DNA of 64,000 bases, from NCBI GenBank assembly GCA_016290295.1, contig JAEETJ010000004.1, positions 74,546-138,545 on the forward strand, in the 5' to 3' direction. Each line of letters starts with the position of its first letter. Position 1 is the first letter of the stretch. A program made the translations under genes and the position numbers. Positions 17,615-26,366 of this stretch are shown here, piece by piece. The notes under the pieces are model-generated. The model did no database searches and was not told where the DNA came from. It saw only the letters and a list, made by a program, of their open reading frames with translations. This DNA comes from Bacteroidales bacterium (lineage in GTDB: Bacteria > Bacteroidota > Bacteroidia > Bacteroidales > WCHB1-69).

Positions 17615-19015
17615 ATGGATGCATCAAAGAAATTCAAAAACTTCATCAACAGGGAGAAACTGTATGGTTTGATTGAAGGAGCAGCGCCTACAGAGGCTGA
17701 GCTTCAGCAGATTCTGAACAAGGCATTGGAACTGAAAGGCCTTGGTTTGGAAGATGTTGCCGCCTTATTGAGAGTTACCAACCGTGACCAGATTTACGAA
17801 ATCATGGAGACCGCCAAGAAAGTGAAACAGGACATTTATGGCAAGCGATTAGTGCTCTTCGCCCCTGTTTACACGGGTAACAAGTGCGTCAACAACTGTG
17901 TATATTGCAGCTTCCGCCGCGACAACCACCTCATCAAGCGCAAAATCCTGAACATGGACGAAATCGCTACCGAGGTGAAGACCCTGCTGCGTGACGGCCA
18001 TAAACGTATCCTGCTGATTTGCGGCGAAACCCCCGCCAACGATATCAACTACATCTGCGAGGCTATCAGAACCACCTACGCTGTAAGAGAAAACGGTCAG
18101 TACGTGCGCCGTATCAACGTGGAGTTAGCCCCCATGTCCGTAGAAGATTTCCGCAGACTGAAAGCAGAGAAAATCGGTACTTACGTGTGCTTCCAAGAGA
18201 CCTACGACCCCATTCTGTACAAGGAATACCATCCGGCTGGCTCTCCCAAGGCAGACTACGAAAACCGTCTGTTGGTGATGGACCGCGCCATGGAAGGCGG
18301 CATCGACGATGTAGGTTTGGGCGTACTGTTCGGCTTGGCCGACTACCGCTTCGAAATCTTGGCTTTGATGGAACATGCCCACCATTTGGAAGAAGCTTTC
18401 GGCTGTGGCCCGCACACCATCAGTTTCCCGCGTATCGAACCCGCCGAAGGTGCTCCACTGCCAGACAATATCCCACACAAAGTCAGCGACGACGACTTCA
18501 AGAAAATCATCGCCATCATCCGTATCGCCCTGCCTTACACTGGTATCATCTTGAGTACCAGAGAGAACGACGATATGAGAACTGAGCTGTTCAACTACGG
18601 TATCAGCCAGATTTCCGCCGGTTCAAGAACCAACCCCGGTGCATACGCTTCCGAAGAAGAGCACACCGGCAGCCAGTTCCAGCTGGGCGACCACAGAACC
18701 TTGGATGAAGTGGTTTCCGGAATGATTGATGCGGGTTACATTCCCTCGTTCTGCACCGGATGCTACCGCAAGGGACGTGTCGGCCACGACTTCATGGACC
18801 TCGCCAAACCCGGCTTAATCAAGGAATTCTGCATGCCCAATGCCCTTTTCACCTTCCGCGAATACCTCAACGATTTCGCTTCTCCTGAAACCAAAGAAAA
18901 AGGCTACAAACTGATGAAGGAGCTCATCGCAGGCGTGGAGAAACCCACCCTCAAGAAGACCATCGAGACCAATGTCGCCAAGATTGACGAAGGCGAAAGA
19001 GACATCTATTTATAG
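17615..19015 (+). CDS. hydG: [FeFe]-hydrogenase H-cluster radical SAM maturase HydG
   Basis: A 466-residue radical SAM enzyme that cleaves tyrosine to supply the CO and CN ligands of the [FeFe]-hydrogenase H-cluster. The SAM cluster motif CX3CX2C is CVNNCVYC (about residues 90-97). The second, auxiliary cluster motif CX2CX22C is present in full (CTGCYRKGRVGHDFM then a Cys 22 residues on). This second motif separates HydG from ThiH. The track start at 17606 is a TTG; ATG 17615 gives MDASKKF, the expected start. It is co-transcribed with the TM1266-type regulator. The other maturases (HydE, HydF) and the hydrogenase itself are not in this window. Confidence 0.94.
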   Translation: MDASKKFKNFINREKLYGLIEGAAPTEAELQQILNKALELKGLGLEDVAALLRVTNRDQIYEIMETAKKVKQDIYGKRLVLFAPVYTGNKCVNNCVYCSFRRDNHLIKRKILNMDEIATEVKTLLRDGHKRILLICGETPANDINYICEAIRTTYAVRENGQYVRRINVELAPMSVEDFRRLKAEKIGTYVCFQETYDPILYKEYHPAGSPKADYENRLLVMDRAMEGGIDDVGLGVLFGLADYRFEILALMEHAHHLEEAFGCGPHTISFPRIEPAEGAPLPDNIPHKVSDDDFKKIIAIIRIALPYTGIILSTRENDDMRTELFNYGISQISAGSRTNPGAYASEEEHTGSQFQLGDHRTLDEVVSGMIDAGYIPSFCTGCYRKGRVGHDFMDLAKPGLIKEFCMPNALFTFREYLNDFASPETKEKGYKLMKELIAGVEKPTLKKTIETNVAKIDEGERDIYL

Positions 19016-19113
19016 AGGGGGGGACAATGCATAATTAACAATTAATAATTAATAGTTAATAGTTAACAATTAGAATTCAGAAAAAAGACCTTATTGTAAT
19101 TTGACATGATAGA

Positions 19114-19150
19114 AAGCGTGCGTCTCTTCGGGGACGTGCGTTTTTCTTTT
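19114..19150 (+). terminator. Intrinsic terminator after hydG
   Basis: A GCGTGCGTCTC arm pairs with GGGACGTGCGT (with G-U wobbles) around a stable TTCG tetraloop, followed by TTTTTCTTTT. It is about 100 bp past the hydG stop, after a run of AATTAACAATTAATAATTAA words. Confidence 0.85.
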
Positions 19151-19191
19151 CTCCAAAGCACTCCTTTATTTTTCAATAAAAAAGATAATTC

Positions 19192-21306
19192 TTAGGCTGT
19201 TTTCTTTCTATTGAATAAAATCAAAATGAAAGCAAGGACAGCCACAACACACTGTATCACAAAAGCGATTTTACAGTCACGACGGTCATAATAGAATCTT
19301 ATCTGATGTTTTCCCTCTGGCACATCCACTGACATCATTGCCTTATTCATCACATTGATTTGCAAGGGAATACCATTATCCATTTCAGCCTTCCAGCCAG
19401 GATACCACATTTGTGCCAACACCATGGGCCGACTTTCCGTCGTAAACGTCTGTAACAATGCCTCACCAGGCTTGAATTCCACAAATTCAGCCTTCGCCTC
19501 CGTCTCATAATGAGTCGTTAACGCGTTGTCACCACGGCTCTTTGCCGTTATCTTTGATGTGTACGCGGTATCTACCGACAGCCACTGGGGTTCATCAGAA
19601 TAGACTATTTCAGAAGGGAAGAAAACAGCACGGGGCAGATACAACAATTTATCATCCTCTATATACATCTGTATCATCTCCTGATGTGTCTTCAACTTGA
19701 ACGGATCACGGCTTGCCCATTCAATTTTCTTCGCAAAACAGCCTATGTTCTGCCACATAAAACCATAATCCTGTTCATGTTGCATTCTTTCGCAGGAGGT
19801 CACCTCTTGTGGCAGCGGATAATCATGGGGCACTGTCGCCAAAATCTCCGCAAACTGCGCATTGGTGTAATTCTTTTGAAAACCCGTGGAAGACAGGCAA
19901 AGCCATGCCATGACCACCAAATCCATAAGCAAGGCTGTTGCCAATATGGGCTGAGCATCCTGTTTCTTTCGCCACAGAAGAAACGCCACCACAAGCATCA
20001 AAACCAAATAAAACAGCGATTGCAATATCCAATGAATGCTGTTTGTGCTATTCTTCTGCCACTGAGACCAATTCATACTGACATGATAAACCACCACTGC
20101 AAGATACATTGCTCCAAGAAGCAAGATAAAAACCATAAAAAATTTCTTGTATCTATCAAAATTCGTCCATAAGGCCTCACAACCCAAAGTTGCCACTACC
20201 AAGATAGAGACCACCACAAAGCATCTGAAGATAGTCTGATACCTCAACATATTGATAAACGGCAGGTGGTATGCGATTTTATAGATCGGCAACTGGCTCC
20301 CGAACGACCATAGCAAACACAAAATACCCCAACACAAAAAGAGCCACACGTTGACATTCTTTCGCTGGAACAAACCCACCATAAAGAAGAACACCGTAAA
20401 CAAACCCACAAACACCGACCTCATGGAAATATCCAAGCTCATCCACTCACGGCTATAACTGGCCATCCAAGGAAAGAACATGGACAACAAGGCTTTTGGC
20501 GTGTATGCCATCGCTGTCGCCTGCTCGTAGGTCAAGCCATCACCCCTAGTAACATAATTCATCGCTTCCATGTAAGAAAGCATGGAAGGTAATGACAGCA
20601 AAACTAATGCGACAGCCGAAACGCCTAAAAACAAACATACTCTCTTAAACCTTCCGAACTCTTTATGTGCTATCATACTGATAATATGAGCAATAGCAAA
20701 AACAATAAAGAAGTAGAAGAGGATAAAACAAAAGCCCGAATAGCCACCCGTGAACATCAATGACAAAGCCAAGGCAAAACACATGGCGTTTTTGAGCGAA
20801 GGGGTCTCAAAAATCCTAAGCATATAATTTAAAGCCCACGGCAGCCATGCCAAAGCTATAATCCATGAATAATGCTGGGTGTTTCCCGTAAAAGGACCGG
20901 ACAGCATGTAGCAGCATGCTATCAGGAAACAGACCACTTCGCGTTTGGAAAAGCATTGTGCCAGTTTGTAGAAGCCCCAACCTGCCATGAAGACATGGAA
21001 AATAAACTCCACACTCCAAAAGTATGAATTATAATGGCCCACCAAAGCAAGCAACCAAAACGGGAGATAAAAAATCGAGGACTGCGGATCCGCATGAGCC
21101 GGAATACCCATCGAGCGATAGGGGCACCAAAAAGGCCACACCCCGTTTTCCAGGGTATTCATCATGAACCAACGAGAGGGGAAAAACTCATCGGCAAAGT
21201 CATATATCGGAGCAAAAATCAGCGTACCAAAACAAGCCAAAACACTGATTATCAGCAAATAAAAAACATACTTGTTTTGCTCAAAAAATTTTCTCACCTT
21301 GTACAA
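19192..21306 (-). CDS. YfhO-like polytopic membrane protein
   Basis: A 704-residue protein with about twelve membrane helices in the first 480 residues, then a periplasmic C-terminal domain and a final helix. The loop FADEFFPSRWFMMNTLENGVWPFWCPYRSMGIP and the C-terminal sequence WYPGWKAEMDNG with VDVPEGKHQIRFYYDR fit the YfhO family, thought to act like GT-C glycosyltransferases on lipid-linked sugars. The donor and acceptor are unknown. The start is unusual: the 21306 codon is TTG and 21297 is GTG; the first ATG comes 48 residues in, after the first membrane helix. It begins 3 bp after the batE stop, so coupling with batDE is likely. Confidence 0.78.
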   Translation of the reverse strand: MYKVRKFFEQNKYVFYLLIISVLACFGTLIFAPIYDFADEFFPSRWFMMNTLENGVWPFWCPYRSMGIPAHADPQSSIFYLPFWLLALVGHYNSYFWSVEFIFHVFMAGWGFYKLAQCFSKREVVCFLIACCYMLSGPFTGNTQHYSWIIALAWLPWALNYMLRIFETPSLKNAMCFALALSLMFTGGYSGFCFILFYFFIVFAIAHIISMIAHKEFGRFKRVCLFLGVSAVALVLLSLPSMLSYMEAMNYVTRGDGLTYEQATAMAYTPKALLSMFFPWMASYSREWMSLDISMRSVFVGLFTVFFFMVGLFQRKNVNVWLFLCWGILCLLWSFGSQLPIYKIAYHLPFINMLRYQTIFRCFVVVSILVVATLGCEALWTNFDRYKKFFMVFILLLGAMYLAVVVYHVSMNWSQWQKNSTNSIHWILQSLFYLVLMLVVAFLLWRKKQDAQPILATALLMDLVVMAWLCLSSTGFQKNYTNAQFAEILATVPHDYPLPQEVTSCERMQHEQDYGFMWQNIGCFAKKIEWASRDPFKLKTHQEMIQMYIEDDKLLYLPRAVFFPSEIVYSDEPQWLSVDTAYTSKITAKSRGDNALTTHYETEAKAEFVEFKPGEALLQTFTTESRPMVLAQMWYPGWKAEMDNGIPLQINVMNKAMMSVDVPEGKHQIRFYYDRRDCKIAFVIQCVVAVLAFILILFNRKKTA

Positions 21307-21309
21307 TTA

Positions 21310-22065
21310 TCAGATAATTTCTATTGATGAAGCCTCCACCCAGCCTTTTTCTCCGTTGGGTAATTTGATTTCCACCCAAGTGCCTACCCTATCGGTAACA
21401 GCCACTTTCAGTCCTTCGTGAATAACGAACAAACTTGTACCCGACTCATTCGGTGTTCCTTTGGCATTCACCACCGACTGCATCACGATAGCTTCCGGCT
21501 GGTTGACATAACGCTTGTTTTCTTTCGAGGCAAAAATCAATGAAAAGATAGCGATTAGCAAAGATATAAATGCCAATGACACAGCCGTCACACTCAGCCA
21601 GCGACGACGTGAAGCCAGCATCAGGGCTATCGAAAGGGCAAAGATTGCTCCAAAAACGACGGCCATTACCGCCCAGCCCGTCACCGTCATGCTTTTGGAA
21701 AGGCCATTCCACCAGCGCACGATAAACAATTCTGGCAATACTTCTATCTTATCAGTAATCTGCAAGTTAGCGTATGTGATATTATGTTTGATATCCTCGT
21801 TGGAAGGGTCTAAACGCAAGGCTCTTTCATACCACAACAAGGCATCTGCCGTTTGTTTGGCTTTAAAATAGGCATTTCCCAAATTATAATACAAGATAGC
21901 CCCTTCATTACCATGGTCTATTATCTCCTGGTAACAATCAATAGCCAAATCATAATCTCCATTCTGATATGCTGTATTGCCTTGCTGCATCAACGAATCA
22001 TCGACAGAGGCAAAAGTAAAAAAGCTTGCTGACAAAAGTGCGATAAAAGCAATTATTCTTCTCAT
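21310..22065 (-). CDS. batE: BatE-like TPR and SH3 protein
   Basis: A 251-residue envelope protein. After a signal peptide (MRRIIAFIALLSASFFTFAS) come two TPR units (GNTAYQNGDYDLAIDCYQEII, YYNLGNAYFKAKQTADALLWYERAL). Two membrane helices follow at about 138-195 and a C-terminal bacterial SH3 domain with GTWVEIKLPNGEKGWVEASSI. This architecture is that of BatE in the Bacteroidota aerotolerance (Bat) operon, whose proteins act in the envelope. The first codon on the track is TTG; ATG 22065 is preferred. It starts 10 bp after batD. Confidence 0.86.
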   Translation of the reverse strand: MRRIIAFIALLSASFFTFASVDDSLMQQGNTAYQNGDYDLAIDCYQEIIDHGNEGAILYYNLGNAYFKAKQTADALLWYERALRLDPSNEDIKHNITYANLQITDKIEVLPELFIVRWWNGLSKSMTVTGWAVMAVVFGAIFALSIALMLASRRRWLSVTAVSLAFISLLIAIFSLIFASKENKRYVNQPEAIVMQSVVNAKGTPNESGTSLFVIHEGLKVAVTDRVGTWVEIKLPNGEKGWVEASSIEII

Positions 22066-22075
22066 AACCAATTAT

Positions 22076-23923
22076 TTATCTTCTTTCTATCTTAGTCATA
22101 AAATCATGGGCCCGCTGATACATGTCATTCATCATTTGCGAGCTGTCGCCTGGTGCGAAACGGGCAAACTCGCACTGGTTCAGGGTTTCCAAAAATTCCT
22201 TCACAGATTCCTCATTCACATGTTTTTCTTTCAGTTTTTCCTCTACAGTATCCATCGAAAGCTGTGACAATGGGATATGGAATTTGTCGCTCATATAGCC
22301 CCACAGCACCTGTGATATTTCCACGTAAAACTCCTCTTTCTGACCTGCTTTCAGCAGCTGACCTGCACGTTTCAAGCGCTTCTTGGCCACCTTATTAGCC
22401 CGTTTATCTTTCAACAGGACCACATTCTGCTTGGTTTCCATCGTTTTTCTCCAAATGATGACAAAAATTATCAGGAGCAGGAAAGGCAGTATCATACCCA
22501 CATAAAACCATGGTGAACCAAAGAATTCGCCACGTTTGGGATGGAAAGCGTTACCGTTGGTTTTGATAAAACGTATATCCTTTGAGAGGAATTTAATATC
22601 TTTTTGATTGGAGGAGGATGTTGTTATGCCACCACCTTTGCCTTTTTCCACCTTCATCTTGTAGCTGTCGGATGTCAAAGTTTTATAGCTATGCGATTTG
22701 AGGTCGAAATACGAGAAAGAAGCGGCAGGAATGGTGAACTCGCCAGGCTCACGAGGGATGAGGATATACTCAAAAGTACGGCTGCCCGTCACAGTATTGC
22801 CACGGGTATTGATATTGTCGGTAATTTTCGGATCGGTCACGTCAAAGTCGGCGGGGAATTCAATCATCGGTGCTTCCACATGCTGGAGATTGCCAGTTCC
22901 GCTGACGGTAATGGTCAGATTGGCTGCGTCATTGGTTTTCAGTTCATTACGGCTCAAATTGGAACTCATCGTGAAATTACCCACCAGACCGCTGAAATCC
23001 TCTGGCTGATTAGCTGTCGGCAGTGGTTTGCAATTGAGTACTACGCTATTAGACTTCAGGTCCAACTCATAATCCTGCGCATACTGACGTCCACCGAAGA
23101 ACATATCGAAGGGATCATTGCTCTGTTGGGTATAGATAACACGGGCCAAAAAGCCGATTTCGAAAGGCGTAACCGTAATCTTACCTGATTTCTGCGGGAA
23201 CACAGCTGTACGGCGGACTTCAAAAACCGTAAACTTCTTTCCATCAACGACTTCTGTCGTACGAGGTGCATCAGCATCCGGATTGCCCAAAGTATAAGAC
23301 CAAAGTCCGCTCTGGGTAGGCGCATTGACGGAAGTCACCTGATATCCGCCATTGACACTGGGGCCGACATACAACTTATGGGTAATAATGACCTGCTCAC
23401 CCACGTATGGATTGCTGTTGGAGCAATAGGCTTTTACATACACATCCCGTTTGTCGAAACCTTGCGACTGCTGTGCACGCTGTTGGGACTGGCCTCTTCC
23501 AGTTCCGGCTGCAGCGTTTCCTCCGCCACCACCTTCTACCACATTGATAGTCACAGCATTCGACTTCACTTGATTGCCATTGACGGAAAACACCACCCCA
23601 GGGATAGTAAAACTGCCAACTTTATTGGCTGCCAAAGTATATGTAAAGGTATAAGACGAAGATCTGGTCACTTTCCCATTCATAATGCTGGTGTTAGAGG
23701 AAAATGACTGGCTAGGACCATTCAGCACATCAAAATCAGCAAAATTAGTGCTTAGCATCTTCGACGGTTCCTCATTCAGGGTCACCTGATAACGGAATGC
23801 CTGCCCCACTCCAACCTCGGAAGGAGCCTTGGCGGTACAGGACACCTGTGCCCAAACAGAAATGCAAAAAACTGAAAATAAAACTGTTAGAAATATTTTG
23901 AGGGCAGTTATATATTTATTCAT
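22076..23923 (-). CDS. batD: BatD-like oxygen-tolerance protein
   Basis: A 615-residue exported protein with signal peptide MNKYITALKIFLTVLFSVFCISVWAQ, followed by repeated Ig-like BatD modules: SCTAKAPSEVGVGQAFRYQV, CSNSNPYVGEQVIITHKLYV and the recurring IPGVVF and TVTPFEIGF segments. A single helix near residue 465 (FYVGMILPFLLLIIFVIIW) anchors it, with a basic cytoplasmic tail. BatD belongs to the Bat system, which includes von Willebrand A proteins and MoxR ATPases; those partners are outside this window. ATG 23923 was chosen because the -7 box (23958) lies between it and the track start. batE follows on the same transcript. Confidence 0.9.
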   Translation of the reverse strand: MNKYITALKIFLTVLFSVFCISVWAQVSCTAKAPSEVGVGQAFRYQVTLNEEPSKMLSTNFADFDVLNGPSQSFSSNTSIMNGKVTRSSSYTFTYTLAANKVGSFTIPGVVFSVNGNQVKSNAVTINVVEGGGGGNAAAGTGRGQSQQRAQQSQGFDKRDVYVKAYCSNSNPYVGEQVIITHKLYVGPSVNGGYQVTSVNAPTQSGLWSYTLGNPDADAPRTTEVVDGKKFTVFEVRRTAVFPQKSGKITVTPFEIGFLARVIYTQQSNDPFDMFFGGRQYAQDYELDLKSNSVVLNCKPLPTANQPEDFSGLVGNFTMSSNLSRNELKTNDAANLTITVSGTGNLQHVEAPMIEFPADFDVTDPKITDNINTRGNTVTGSRTFEYILIPREPGEFTIPAASFSYFDLKSHSYKTLTSDSYKMKVEKGKGGGITTSSSNQKDIKFLSKDIRFIKTNGNAFHPKRGEFFGSPWFYVGMILPFLLLIIFVIIWRKTMETKQNVVLLKDKRANKVAKKRLKRAGQLLKAGQKEEFYVEISQVLWGYMSDKFHIPLSQLSMDTVEEKLKEKHVNEESVKEFLETLNQCEFARFAPGDSSQMMNDMYQRAHDFMTKIERR

Positions 23924-23957
23924 ATCTTCAATACTTAGGTCAAGAAAAATAACGATG

Positions 23958-23965
23958 CAAAAATA
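23958..23965 (-). promoter_or_regulatory. -7 box of the batD-batE-yfhO operon
   Basis: Minus-strand TATTTTTG, 34 nt upstream of batD ATG, facing away from the prs promoter 34 bp to the right. Confidence 0.66.
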
Positions 23966-23998
23966 CAAAAATTGTGCGTGTTGATTCAAAAAAACGTT

Positions 23999-24006
23999 TA
24001 AATTTG
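23999..24006 (+). promoter_or_regulatory. -7 box of prs
   Basis: TAAATTTG fits TAnnTTTG, 44 nt upstream of ATG 24051. It makes the TTG at 24018 an unlikely start. Confidence 0.64.
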
Positions 24007-24050
24007 CACCAACGCAATTGAAAAAACAACCCTTTAAAAATCAACTTCTT

Positions 24051-24983
24051 ATGAATTCAGACGTAGCATTAGTTTCCGGCGGAGCCAACCGAATGTTAGC
24101 CGAGAAAATTGCCGAGCATTTGGACATGCAATTGTTATCCGTTGATATTCCGCATTTTAAGGATGGGGAAATTCAAGTGTATTACAATGAGACCATCCGT
24201 GGCAAGCATGTGTTCATTATCCAGCCCACCTTTGCCCCTGCCGAGAACATCATGGAGCTATTGCTGCTGATAGATGCCGCCAAACGTGCATCAGCATACA
24301 AAATCATTGCTGTCATCCCCTATTTCGGCTATGCTCGTCAAGATAGAAAGGACAAGCCCAGAACTTCCATCGGTGCCAAACTGATGAGCAACCTGCTAAC
24401 TGCAGCCGGAGTGGACCGTGTCATCACCATGGACCTGCATGCCGACCAGATTCAGGGATTCTTTGAGATACCGGTGGACCACCTCTTCTCTTCCAATGTA
24501 TTTTTGCCATACATCAAGAGTCTGGAATTGGACAACCTCTGCATCGTTTCTCCCGACACTGGCGGTACCAAACGTGCTTCTACTTACGCCAAGGCCCTGA
24601 AATGCGACTTGGCTATTGGTTACAAGCAAAGAGCCAAACAAAATGTGGTAGCAGACCTGCAAATCATTGGTGATGTGAAAGATAAGAACGTCATCATTGT
24701 GGACGACATCATTGATACAGGTGGAACCTTGTGCAAAGCTGCCGCTCGCTGCAAGGAAGCTGGCGCCAAACGCGTGCTCGCCATGTGTGCCCATGGATTG
24801 CTTTCCGGCAGTGGCATGGACAATGTGGAGAACTCCGCTATCGAGAAGCTGATCATCACCGATACCATTCCGCTCAAACGCCCCTCCGAATCCATCGAAG
24901 TGGTTTCCGTTGCCAAACTGTTGGCTGAAGTTATCAAGAGCGTCATGGAGAAGACTTCCATTTCATCACATTTTGACGTATAG
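24051..24983 (+). CDS. prs: Ribose-phosphate pyrophosphokinase
   Basis: A 310-residue PRPP synthetase, which makes 5-phosphoribosyl pyrophosphate for nucleotide, His, Trp and NAD synthesis. Motifs seen: VALVSGGANRMLAEKIAEHL, PYFGYARQDRKDKPRTSIGAK (PP loop and flexible loop), ITMDLHADQIQGFF, and the PRPP-binding NVIIVDDIIDTGGT. Length is normal. The track extends 11 codons upstream from a TTG; ATG 24051 is preferred because it leaves the standard N-terminus. It faces batD across a short divergent promoter region. Confidence 0.98.
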   Translation: MNSDVALVSGGANRMLAEKIAEHLDMQLLSVDIPHFKDGEIQVYYNETIRGKHVFIIQPTFAPAENIMELLLLIDAAKRASAYKIIAVIPYFGYARQDRKDKPRTSIGAKLMSNLLTAAGVDRVITMDLHADQIQGFFEIPVDHLFSSNVFLPYIKSLELDNLCIVSPDTGGTKRASTYAKALKCDLAIGYKQRAKQNVVADLQIIGDVKDKNVIIVDDIIDTGGTLCKAAARCKEAGAKRVLAMCAHGLLSGSGMDNVENSAIEKLIITDTIPLKRPSESIEVVSVAKLLAEVIKSVMEKTSISSHFDV

Positions 24984-24986
24984 TAT

Positions 24987-25023
24987 TAATTAGCAAATTA
25001 GTTAATTAGCAAATGTGCAAATT
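24987..25023. repeat. AT-rich word repeat, copy 5
   Basis: TTAATTAGCAAATTAGTTAA-type words directly after prs and directly before GGGGAGT module D, the same order as at 15391 and the mirror of 17175. Confidence 0.7.
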
Positions 25024-25028
25024 TTTTA

Positions 25029-25106
25029 GGGGAGTCTCACTTCGTTCGAGGGGAGTTTCGCTGTGCTCAAGGGGAGTCTCGCATTTCATGCTCGAGGGGA
25101 GTTTTT
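25029..25106. repeat. GGGGAGT variable-hairpin module D
   Basis: Three units: AC-TTC-GT, GC-TGT-GC and GCAT-TTC-ATGC, each between GGGGAGTYTC and TCRA, ending in GGGGAGTTTTTT. It is upstream of thiL. Confidence 0.82.
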
Positions 25107-25168
25107 TGGGATTTTGAATTAAAAATCTCATAGCTCATTGCCCAACGCTCATTAGCAAAAAATAATAT

Positions 25169-26215
25169 ATGGAACAAGAAGTAAATCCCAAAGTTGAGGA
25201 GCTGAAAGAGTTAGGAAAGTTTGGCTTGATCAAGCTTTTAGGCGAGAAATTCAGCCACTACAATTCTTCAACGCTGACTGGTATTGGGGAAACCGCCACT
25301 GTCGTTGCCCACGGCAATACTGACAGCGTTATCAGCAGCAAACTTTTCATCGAGAACATCCATTTCGACCTCACCTACGTACCCCTCAAACACCTGGGTT
25401 ACAAGACCATAACCGTTGCCGTAGCGGATATCGTCGCCATGAATGCCCTGCCCAAGCAAGTGCTCATTAACATTGCCATCTCCAACCGTTTTTCCTTGGA
25501 GGCGGTGAATGAGCTGACCGACGGCATGCAGCGTTGCTGTGACAGATACAGCCTTGATTTGGCTGGCTTGGACTTGTGTTCTTCACAAACGGGTTTGACT
25601 ATTACCGTGACCGCCATTGGCGAAGTAGAGGACAAAAGCTTGGTACAGCGTGTGGGTGCCAAAGAGAATGAACTCATCTGTGTATCAGGTGATTTGGGAG
25701 CTGCATATACGGGACTGATATTATTGGAACGAGAGAAAAAGGTGTTCGAAGTCAACCCTAACGAACAACCTAATTTAGAGGAATATAGTTATCTGTTGGA
25801 ACGCCAGCTGAAACCAGAGCCCCGTGTGGATATCATCCAGAACTTGCAAAAAGCAGGTATCACCCCAACCAGCATGACAAATGTTTGCGATGGTTTGGCC
25901 TCCGCATTGATTCACCTGTGCAAGGCCTCGAAAGTGGGTTCAGTGGTGTTTGAAAACAAGCTTCCCGTTGATATGCTTACTTTCAAAACCTTGAAAGACA
26001 TGAATATCGTTTCCACTACCATTGCCCTCAATGGCGGAGAGGATTACGAGTTGCTCTTTACCGTTGCCCAAAAGGATTACGAGGCACTGAAAAACGTAGA
26101 GAACGTGTCTGTTATTGGCTACATCAAAGAAGAAGCTGCAGGCAATCAGCTGATAACCAACGATGACAGGCAGATTGAACTGCGGGCACAAGGGTTTGGA
26201 GAAGTTAGGGATTAG
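25169..26215 (+). CDS. ThiL-like (thiamine-monophosphate kinase family) protein with altered metal-binding motifs
   Basis: A 348-residue protein similar in length and order to ThiL of Bacteroidota, which phosphorylates thiamine monophosphate to thiamine diphosphate. The body is recognisable: FGLIKLLGEKF, IHFDLTYVPLKHLGYK, GDLGAAYTGLILLEREKKVF and ALNGGEDYELLFTV. Key places differ from the usual family sequence: the GDDAAV-type motif reads GETATV (about 39-44), the T-T-D-L segment reads SSKL, and SDGLS reads CDGLA. In the family these acidic residues bind the magnesium-nucleotide. It may therefore be a diverged paralogue or an inactive relative. A second thiL is not visible here. Family is fairly sure, activity is not. 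Confidence 0.75.
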   Translation: MEQEVNPKVEELKELGKFGLIKLLGEKFSHYNSSTLTGIGETATVVAHGNTDSVISSKLFIENIHFDLTYVPLKHLGYKTITVAVADIVAMNALPKQVLINIAISNRFSLEAVNELTDGMQRCCDRYSLDLAGLDLCSSQTGLTITVTAIGEVEDKSLVQRVGAKENELICVSGDLGAAYTGLILLEREKKVFEVNPNEQPNLEEYSYLLERQLKPEPRVDIIQNLQKAGITPTSMTNVCDGLASALIHLCKASKVGSVVFENKLPVDMLTFKTLKDMNIVSTTIALNGGEDYELLFTVAQKDYEALKNVENVSVIGYIKEEAAGNQLITNDDRQIELRAQGFGEVRD

Positions 26216-26232
26216 TGAATAGGGGTTAGTAG

Positions 26233-26251
26233 GGACGCACTGCGTGCGTCC
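26233..26251. repeat. GGACGC hairpin repeat, copy 2
   Basis: GGACGCAC-TGC-GTGCGTCC, a perfect hairpin directly before module E. Compared with 16966 the top stem pair changes from T-A to C-G. Confidence 0.7.
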
Positions 26252-26255
26252 GTAT

Positions 26256-26325
26256 GGGGAGTTTCGCACTTCGTGCTCAAGGGAAGTCTCACTTCGTTCG
26301 AGGGGAGTGCTACGCAAGGGGAGTA
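26256..26325. repeat. GGGGAGT variable-hairpin module E
   Basis: Units GCAC-TTC-GTGC, AC-TTC-GT and GC-TAC-GC, separated by GGGAAGTCTC or GGGGAGT flanks. It lies between thiL and the SDR gene and directly before a possible promoter. Confidence 0.8.
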
Positions 26326-26338
26326 TAATTTGGATTTG

Positions 26339-26346
26339 TAATTTTG
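26339..26346 (+). promoter_or_regulatory. Possible -7 box of the SDR gene
   Basis: TAATTTTG fits TAnnTTTG and is 21 nt upstream of ATG 26367, immediately after repeat module E. Confidence 0.55.
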
Positions 26347-26366
26347 AATTAAAACTAAAAAATATC

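Noticed and set aside
25029-25106. CRISPR-like look of module D
   Set aside because: The repeated part is only 7-10 nt, spacing is 21-25 nt and the variable part is itself palindromic. No cas genes are in the window.
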